A stretch of 64,000 bases of DNA. It comes from Dietzia timorensis (GTDB lineage: Bacteria; Actinomycetota; Actinomycetes; Mycobacteriales; Mycobacteriaceae). Below the pieces are notes generated by a model. It ran no database searches, was not told where the DNA came from, and saw only the letters and a program-made list of their open reading frames with translations. A program made the position numbers and the translations under genes. Positions 58,873 to 64,000 of this stretch are shown here, in pieces. The stretch is from NCBI RefSeq assembly GCF_001659785.1, contig NZ_CP015961.1, forward strand, positions 3,038,001 through 3,102,000, written 5' to 3'. Position 1 is the first letter of the stretch. The number at the start of each line of letters is the position of its first letter.

Positions 58873-59187
58873 TCAGCTCACCACCTTGAGGCCGATAATC
58901 GAACCGACCAGGAGCACAAGTAAACCGAGGCGAGCGGTTGTCGCCTTTTCCTGCCTGGTCGAGAACCCCCAGAGCACGGTGAGCACCGCGCCGATGCCAG
59001 TCCACACCGCGTAGGCGGTACCCGTCGGCAGCTCTCTCATTGCCCAGGCAAGTCCACCCATGCTGAGGATGAGGGCTGCGAAGAATAGTAGTGAGGGGCG
59101 TAGCCGTCTAAAGCCATTCGACTTCGAAAGAGCGGCGGCCCATACGGCCTCGAGCATGCCCGAGGCCACCAAAATGACCCATGCCAT
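58873..59187 (-). CDS. small multidrug resistance protein, likely guanidinium exporter subunit
   Basis: The first SMR gene of the pair, 104 residues with four helices. It has the glutamate in VASGMLEAVWAAALSKS (residue 13), LAWAMRELPTGTAYAVWTGI and ending LVGSIIGLKVVS. It shares about half its residues with its partner, the usual divergence in paired SMRs. AAGGAG lies eight bases before the ATG. A guanidine-III riboswitch at 59202-59244 lies in the leader, so expression should rise with guanidinium. Confidence 0.9.
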   Translation of the reverse strand: MAWVILVASGMLEAVWAAALSKSNGFRRLRPSLLFFAALILSMGGLAWAMRELPTGTAYAVWTGIGAVLTVLWGFSTRQEKATTARLGLLVLLVGSIIGLKVVS

Positions 59188-59201
59188 CGGAAGGACTCCT
59201 T

Positions 59202-59244
59202 GGTGGCAGTCTTTTCGCTTTGCGGGTACTGCTCCCTCGTCCGC
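59202..59244 (-). promoter_or_regulatory. guanidine-III (ykkC-III) riboswitch
   Basis: On the minus strand the leader reads GCGGACGAGGGAGCAGTACC, then CGCAAAGCGAAAAGACTGCC. This matches the published class pattern CCGGACGAGG..GUACCCGG...AAGAC.G.C closely, including the GGACGAGG and AAGAC cores, and the class is known to control SMR guanidinium exporters. The aptamer ends just ahead of the ribosome binding site, so control of translation start is likely. Confidence 0.85.
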
Positions 59245-59313
59245 GAGCCCAATGACCGAGCTCCACGATCCAAGGTAACGAGAGCCGGGGATCGTGGCAA
59301 CTTGGTTTTGTTA

Positions 59314-59970
59314 CTACTCGATGTGGGCGTGTTCGCGGATCCAGGAATGCATGACGATGCCTGCCGCGACGCCCGCGTTGATAGAGCGCGTGGAGCCGAA
59401 CTGCGTGATGGAGACCGTGACGTCCGCCGTCATTCGTGCGTCCGGGCTTACACCGGGCCCTTCTTGGCCGAAGAGCAAAACACATTCGCGCGGAAGCTCG
59501 ACTTTTTCCAGGGGAACGGAACCGGGAACGTTGTCGACCGCGACGACCGCCAAGCCCTCGGCGCGAGCCCATTCGACGAGGGTCGCAACGTCTGAGTGGT
59601 GGCGAACGTGCTGGTATCGGTCGGTCACCATGGCGCCCCGGCGGTTCCAGCGGCGTTTGCCGACGATGTGGACTTCAGCCGCCAGGAACGCATTGGCGGT
59701 TCGCACGACGGTGCCGATATTTGCGTCATGCTCGAAATTCTCGATGGCGACGTGGAATGGATGTCGTCTCTGGTCGAGGTCGGCGACGATTGCTTCGCGA
59801 GTCCAATATCTGTAGTGGTCGACGACGTTTCGACGGTCCCCCGCGGTAAGCAGCTCTTGGTCGTAACGCTCATCCGTCGGCACGTTCAGTTCAGGGTATT
59901 CCTCGGCCCACGGGCCGAGCCCGACCTTGCCGTCGCCCCACTCAGTTGGGCCCGGATCTCCTTCGCTCAT
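59314..59970 (-). CDS. TrmH/SpoU-family RNA methyltransferase
   Basis: A 218-residue SPOUT-class enzyme expected to 2'-O-methylate a tRNA or rRNA nucleotide. The N-terminal part is variable; the knot-forming core has FHVAIENFEHDANIGTVVRT (motif 1 with conserved Asn), CVLLFGQEGPGVSPDARMTA (motif 2) and VSITQFGSTRSINAGVAAGI (motif 3). M. tuberculosis has a gene of this family (Rv0380c) in the pyrE neighbourhood, as here. The RNA target is not predictable. It follows the SDR gene by 21 bases on the same strand. Confidence 0.9.
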   Translation of the reverse strand: MSEGDPGPTEWGDGKVGLGPWAEEYPELNVPTDERYDQELLTAGDRRNVVDHYRYWTREAIVADLDQRRHPFHVAIENFEHDANIGTVVRTANAFLAAEVHIVGKRRWNRRGAMVTDRYQHVRHHSDVATLVEWARAEGLAVVAVDNVPGSVPLEKVELPRECVLLFGQEGPGVSPDARMTADVTVSITQFGSTRSINAGVAAGIVMHSWIREHAHIE

Positions 59971-59991
59971 CTCTTCGGATTCTCTCTCGAC

Positions 59992-60843
59992 CTAGTCGCC
60001 GACGAGCAGCGAGTTCAGAGCGCGCGAGACACGAGAAGGCGCGAAGTGTGAGCCGTGGTAGAGCAGCGTCGTCTTGAGTCCGACCGGGTAATGAACTGGT
60101 GCAAACGGGTTGGTCGCGGTTGCTGCGGTCAACACCTTTCTGGCGACATCCTCAGCTGTGAGGTTGACGCCCTGGCGCGAGGTCCCCGATGTCGAAACGC
60201 CGTCGAGCATTGCGGTCTTGACGTAGAGCGGCCAGACCGAACGGACGACGATATCGTCGGCCGCCCATTCCTGGTCGAGCGCTTCCGTGATGCCCCTTAC
60301 TGCGAACTTTGTCGACGAGTAGGTGGCCATCTCCGGCGTACCGTAGATCGCTGATGCCGAAGCGACATTGACCAATGCGGCGCCTGGGGTTTTCCGAAGT
60401 AGGCCGAACGCTGCGCGCGCTCCGAAATACACACCCTTGATGTTGACGTCGGCGAGAGCTGAATCCCGAGCGAAACTGGCTTCCATGAAGGGCATGCCAT
60501 ACAAGATGCCGGCATTATTCACCAGCACATCGAGTCGATCTCCGGTAGCTTCGGCGAACTGCGCGAGCGCCTGCTCCCAGGACCCTGGCGAGGTCACGTC
60601 GATTACGCCGGCAACGTACTCCGGACCCGAAGCCCAGGACACAGCGTCGGCGTCGATATCGAAGACTCCCACTTTCCAGCCGTGTGCCGCGAAGTATTCG
60701 GCGGTCGCCCGACCAATCCCGCGCCCGGAGCCGGTAATTAGCACTGTCCGCTGGCCGCCACGTGGCTCTTGCCGGGACCTGCGTCCCAATTTGCGCGCGA
60801 GCACATCGATCTTGGACTTCTTGTGTCCGCTTCCCGGAGTCAT
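59992..60843 (-). CDS. short-chain dehydrogenase/reductase
   Basis: A 283-residue classical SDR. The NAD(P)-binding motif TVLITGSGRGIGRATAEYFA follows a basic, lysine-rich N-terminal tail of about 27 residues. LDVLVNNAGILYG, the catalytic Ser in ALVNVASASAIYGTPEM and YSSTKFAVRGITEAL with the Tyr-x-x-x-Lys are complete. The Asp after strand two (VGVFDIDADAV) suggests NAD preference. The extra C-terminal part of 50 residues (FAPVHYPVGLKTTLLYHG) resembles long-chain SDR members. The ATG at 60843 is chosen over a longer unsupported frame. Substrate unknown. Confidence 0.9.
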   Translation of the reverse strand: MTPGSGHKKSKIDVLARKLGRRSRQEPRGGQRTVLITGSGRGIGRATAEYFAAHGWKVGVFDIDADAVSWASGPEYVAGVIDVTSPGSWEQALAQFAEATGDRLDVLVNNAGILYGMPFMEASFARDSALADVNIKGVYFGARAAFGLLRKTPGAALVNVASASAIYGTPEMATYSSTKFAVRGITEALDQEWAADDIVVRSVWPLYVKTAMLDGVSTSGTSRQGVNLTAEDVARKVLTAATATNPFAPVHYPVGLKTTLLYHGSHFAPSRVSRALNSLLVGD

Positions 60844-60895
60844 GCAATTCACGTTACCTTGCACCAACTTCAACCTTTCGCAGGTCACCAGCCCA

Positions 60896-62767
60896 TCAGT
60901 AGGGCGGCTCCTCGAGGTGACCGGCGAGGCGCCTCGGATCCAGAGCATTCCCGCCGAGCACACGTCCGTGGTCCCGGCTTGCCGCGTCGGCCCGGAAAGA
61001 CCTCGTCGCACGTTCTCTCCTCTGGGCCCTCGTCTCCCTTGACTTGAAGACGCACGAGCGCGCATCTCCAGCGCCGGAGGCACCCTCCCTGGGCGTGAAC
61101 CCCGCTTCGCGTCTAGGCGATGCCGGCATTCCAAGGTCTTGAAGAAGTTCGAGAAGTGCTGATGCTGCACTGACGATTGCGCGAAGCTGGCTCGCCCGGC
61201 TTTCCCCTTGCGTCGGGTACTCGAAACCCCTTTCTTGACGCCCGAGTCCGCGCAGGCCATTCGGCTCACTTGTACCGCACGTCCCCTGCCCCAGATTCAC
61301 CGAAACCGAACCGTCCGCTTCCAGCTTGTAGGTGCTGGTGCCGTGCGTCTTGTCTCGGTGATGCCGGCGGCACAGGGCAATGAGATTGTCTTCCCGTGTG
61401 AGCCCACCGAGCATCGGATGATCGTGGTTGAACGGCTTCACGTGGTCGAGGTCGCACTTGTGCGCGGACACATTGCACCCAGGGAATCGGCACGTGCCGT
61501 CGCGCGCAACCACCATTCTGCGCAGCGCGGTCGACGGCGTGTAGGTCGTTTCCGCTGCGATCTGCCCGACCAACCGAGCGATCCCGTCGCACAGCTGCTG
61601 CAGATCCTGACCGTCTTCCTCGGCTTCGAACGGGACCACCGTGAGAGTCGCCTTCTGCGCTGCGTCCAACAGGTCGTCCAGCCGTTCGCGCACCGTGGCG
61701 CCGTTGGAGGTGAATGCCCGGTCGCGCGCTCGTTCAGCGCCCAAATCGGCGAGCAGAGTGACCTGCGGCGTGCAGCAGTGAGCGCCGATAGGGGTCGAAT
61801 CGCCGGCTGGCCGCTTATCGATCCCGGTGACCATCTGAACCAGCGCGTCTGCTCGACGCTGACTGACGGTTCGCTCCTCTCCTTCGACCTGCGACCACTG
61901 CGCGGCGAGGCCGTCGACGGCGCTCCAGACCGCCTCCGCTTCCACCGTGGGCAGGTTCGCCTCGACCACGGTCTCTGCGGAATTCGGGGACCAGGTGCTG
62001 ACGCGACGACCTCGCTGTGCTTCCTTATCGTCAGAGCGAAGCGCATCGGGGTCGACGTTGTGGATGATGTGGTGCAACCGCTTGGTCATTCCCGCGGACC
62101 AGCGCGCACAACGCCCTTGCTTCACGGCGATATCCAAGATCCTGGCCTCGATCTCCGCACGAAGCATGGGATCGGTGACGTGCTGGAGCTCCTTACCGAT
62201 TCGCGTGGCGATTTCGGCAGTGATCTCGCCCCGCATCATCGCGTTCCACACATGGGTGCAGCGGTGCACGAGAATCGCGTTGAGAAGCAGCTTGTTCGCC
62301 CGATACTTCGTGACATTGTGCTCGACGGCGATCTGGTCGGACGCCACGGTTTCGGGGTCGATTTTCGAGTACTCCTCGTTGCTCTGTGGCGGATCATCCC
62401 GCATCGCGTCCTCGAACCGTGCCTCCGCCTCTCGAAGGATATTCATCGCCTGTTGCATTGACGCTCCTACGGCGGAGCTCGCTACGACATTGAATACGTT
62501 GGCCCTTTCTTTGCCGTCCTCGAGATGCGCTGAAAGCGTGAGAACGCACCTCACCGTGTGTTGAATCGCCTCGGCAACCTCGGAGTTTTTCAATCCCTCA
62601 TTTTCGATTTTAAATCGAACAGAATCTATTGCATCAACAATATGTTCGATTGCTTCTCGTCCATCGGAAGCGTCGTCTCGATGACTACGGCGTTCGACCG
62701 GTCCAACATTTTTGAACTGGTCAGATTGTTTATTTGCGGGAGAAGCTGGCTTTGCATGCACACCCAT
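60896..62767 (-). CDS. DUF222 / HNH endonuclease domain protein (13E12 type)
   Basis: A 623-residue protein of the DUF222-HNH group, common and multi-copy in mycolic-acid actinobacteria (13E12 repeat family). The DUF222 part spans about residues 90-400. The HNH nuclease at about 418-476 has RRMVVARDGTCRFPGCNVSA, HKCDLDHVKPFNHDHPMLGG and LTREDNLIALCRRHHRDKTH, with the metal histidines and zinc cysteines. A basic tail of 140 residues follows. These genes are linked to mobile elements, but the biological role is unclear. The ATG at 62767 has AAGGA upstream and is preferred over a TTG at 62788. Its sequence looks less GC-rich than the neighbours, hinting at transfer. Confidence 0.88.
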   Translation of the reverse strand: MGVHAKPASPANKQSDQFKNVGPVERRSHRDDASDGREAIEHIVDAIDSVRFKIENEGLKNSEVAEAIQHTVRCVLTLSAHLEDGKERANVFNVVASSAVGASMQQAMNILREAEARFEDAMRDDPPQSNEEYSKIDPETVASDQIAVEHNVTKYRANKLLLNAILVHRCTHVWNAMMRGEITAEIATRIGKELQHVTDPMLRAEIEARILDIAVKQGRCARWSAGMTKRLHHIIHNVDPDALRSDDKEAQRGRRVSTWSPNSAETVVEANLPTVEAEAVWSAVDGLAAQWSQVEGEERTVSQRRADALVQMVTGIDKRPAGDSTPIGAHCCTPQVTLLADLGAERARDRAFTSNGATVRERLDDLLDAAQKATLTVVPFEAEEDGQDLQQLCDGIARLVGQIAAETTYTPSTALRRMVVARDGTCRFPGCNVSAHKCDLDHVKPFNHDHPMLGGLTREDNLIALCRRHHRDKTHGTSTYKLEADGSVSVNLGQGTCGTSEPNGLRGLGRQERGFEYPTQGESRASQLRAIVSAASALLELLQDLGMPASPRREAGFTPREGASGAGDARSCVFKSRETRAQRRERATRSFRADAASRDHGRVLGGNALDPRRLAGHLEEPPY

Positions 62768-62936
62768 GTCGATTCCTTGTTTAACCAAACCGGCTAACCT
62801 TCTGGTATAACACTAGCGCGACTGTTCGATCAGTGGGGTACGCTACTTGATAAAGTTTTGGGCACAATGAGCAGCAGAAAGAGCACAAAGGTGCTGCATA
62901 GAAATGCGTATTGAGTCAGGAAGTGCGCGAGGCGAT

Positions 62937-63701
62937 CTAGTGTCGCGCGTTCAGCGCGCGGACGAGCCCCGACTGGGTAAGCAGTTGGCCGCTGCCGTAG
63001 AAATCCATCACCGCCACGCTGAGGACGCGGCGTATAACCGAGCCGTCGCGGGTGGCGAGCCGCACCGCGATCAGTGCATCGGAAACCGCCCACACCACAG
63101 AACCAACGGCAATCGTGCGCGCAGAATCCGTGTCCCAGTCATCGCGCCCAACCGTGGAAATCCCGCGGCTCACGTACTCGAGCAAAAGTGCGGCATAAGC
63201 GCCCTGCACGAACTGGTGAATCGTGGCTTTCTTAGCCATTGCGCTCAGCCCGAGACCAACGCCCGCCCCGAGAGCCACGTTGATGGCGGTAGCGCGCGGA
63301 TTCCAGCGCACGCCTCGGCTCCCGTAGAGGGCGATTCCGGCGGCATGTCCGGCGGCGAAGGCGATGGCGCCGGGAGTCAACGACTCGAACCGACCCTTGT
63401 CTGTTTCTCGCAGCAAGACGATGTCGCCGGCAGCATGGAAGGCGCCCATCGCAGCGAAAAGCCCGGTTTCGAGGGGCGCCCAGTCGCGCGAGCGGAAGAG
63501 GCTGTGCGCCGTCAGACTTGGGAGTATGAGCGGTTTTGCCACGAGATTGAGGCCGCGAATCCCGGTCGCGGCCGACAACTCGCTTGCCGCGACGCTGCCG
63601 AGGAATACGTTTGAAGCCCAGGCACGGCCCGAATCTATCGCCTCGAAAGCCACACGGGAGATACTTTCCGCGTAGCCGAGGAGAGCGTCGAACCTGGTCA
63701 T
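62937..63701 (-). CDS. YhhN-family membrane protein (lysoplasmalogenase-like)
   Basis: A 254-residue integral membrane protein with about eight helices. The family landmarks are LVAKPLILPSLTAHSLFRSR, FAAMGAFHAAGDIVLLRE, AIAFAAGHAAGIALYGSRG and SVVWAVSDALIAVRLATRD, ending YGSGQLLTQSG. Members such as human TMEM86B cleave plasmalogen lysolipids; bacterial activity is only partly known. Its ATG overlaps the pyrE stop (ATGA), so it is probably cotranscribed with it. An intergenic stretch of 169 bases without recognisable content lies between it and the HNH gene. Confidence 0.82.
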   Translation of the reverse strand: MTRFDALLGYAESISRVAFEAIDSGRAWASNVFLGSVAASELSAATGIRGLNLVAKPLILPSLTAHSLFRSRDWAPLETGLFAAMGAFHAAGDIVLLRETDKGRFESLTPGAIAFAAGHAAGIALYGSRGVRWNPRATAINVALGAGVGLGLSAMAKKATIHQFVQGAYAALLLEYVSRGISTVGRDDWDTDSARTIAVGSVVWAVSDALIAVRLATRDGSVIRRVLSVAVMDFYGSGQLLTQSGLVRALNARH

Positions 63702-64000
63702 TCGAGGCCCAGGTCCGCGAGGCCGAGGACCGAACGATACTCCAGGCCGGCCTTGGCTATCACCTGATCGGCGCCGGTCGCCCTGTCGACAACCGTGGCA
63801 ACGCCGACGACTTCCGCGCCGGCATCGCGCAACGCCTCGACCGCCGTCAGAGGTGAATTGCCCGTGGTGGTCGTGTCCTCGACGACGAGCACCCGCTTAC
63901 CGACGATGTCCGGGCCTTCGACGCGGCGCTGCATCCCGTGTTTTTTCGCCTCCTTGCGGACGACGAAGGAATCGATCGGTCGGCCTGCGGCGTGCATGAC
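63698..64000 (-). CDS. pyrE: orotate phosphoribosyltransferase, 3' part
   Basis: The C-terminal 100 residues of PyrE, which forms orotidine monophosphate from orotate and PRPP. The PRPP-binding loop VLVVEDTTTTGNSPLTAVEA and the upstream FVVRKEAKKHGMQRRVEG (with the lysine loop) are clear, and the end ALGLADLGLE-type YRSVLGLADLGLE is typical. The gene runs off the right edge on the minus strand, so the start is not in the window. It overlaps the YhhN gene by ATGA. In M. tuberculosis pyrE also neighbours the RNA methyltransferase gene. Confidence 0.93.
   Translation of the reverse strand, partial: VMHAAGRPIDSFVVRKEAKKHGMQRRVEGPDIVGKRVLVVEDTTTTGNSPLTAVEALRDAGAEVVGVATVVDRATGADQVIAKAGLEYRSVLGLADLGLE

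Overview
The window is GC-rich actinobacterial DNA, dense with genes on both strands. Several groups point to the order Mycobacteriales (the mycolic-acid group): thiG-thiS-thiO/thiE, glnX-glnH-pknG, fgd-pta-ackA, metZ with a rhodanese and a PurT-like gene, purA, a DUF3151 gene next to an Rv0361-type membrane protein, fba with dedA nearby, and an RNA methyltransferase near pyrE. Gene order recalled from Mycobacterium tuberculosis matches this in two blocks. An F420-dependent glucose-6-phosphate dehydrogenase and a metZ argue against Corynebacterium, and the PknG architecture differs from Mycobacterium. I cannot name the genus; a Dietzia-like or related lineage is possible.

Layout. 0-1 kb: a TetR regulator and a small membrane protein. 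1-4.2 kb: thiamine thiazole and coupling genes. 4.2-4.7 kb: a convergent intergenic region with palindromic repeats. 4.7-11.4 kb: a NUDIX protein and the glnX-glnH-pknG amino-acid sensing kinase system. 11.5-14.2 kb: selO, whose last 119 bp are repeated directly after an inserted antitoxin/PIN-toxin pair. 14.2-19.6 kb: fgd, a SUFU-domain gene, pta and ackA on the minus strand. 19.8-26 kb: a secreted protein, a WhiB regulator, metZ, a rhodanese, a DUF1023 pair and a degenerate PurT-like gene. 26-30.4 kb: a CoA-transferase, two small secreted proteins, purA. 30.5-37 kb: two alkaline phosphatases (PhoA, PhoD), a TetR/hotdog pair, a FUSC membrane protein and DUF3151. 38.5-42.5 kb: a ROK regulator beside an ssuCBA-type importer. 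42.6-44.3 kb: an HxlR/oxidoreductase divergent pair and SoxR. 44.3-50.8 kb: a rhomboid-like/DUF2156 fusion, an LssY_C protein, fba and an MFS exporter. 50.8-53.5 kb: metE behind a cobalamin riboswitch. 53.6-64 kb: DedA, DEAD-box helicase, TetR, DUF6157, a lipase, two SMR exporters behind a guanidine-III riboswitch, an RNA methyltransferase, an SDR, an HNH/DUF222 protein, a YhhN protein and the end of pyrE.

How the parts work together. GlnH and GlnX are expected to sense acidic amino acids for PknG, which controls the TCA cycle in relatives through a small FHA protein. Ack-Pta and Fgd sit in one minus-strand run linking overflow carbon and F420 reduction. The B12 riboswitch would switch off MetE when cobalamin allows MetH to work. 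The guanidine-III riboswitch identifies the SMR pair as likely guanidinium exporters. Strong inverted repeats separate most convergent gene pairs.

Most unusual points: a PknG without the rubredoxin domain but with two repeat-rich inserts; the selO 3'-end duplication bracketing a toxin-antitoxin pair; a PurT relative that has lost its ATP and magnesium residues; a dispersed palindromic repeat family; divergent thiO/thiE genes whose start codons overlap; and a guanidine-III riboswitch in front of paired SMR genes.
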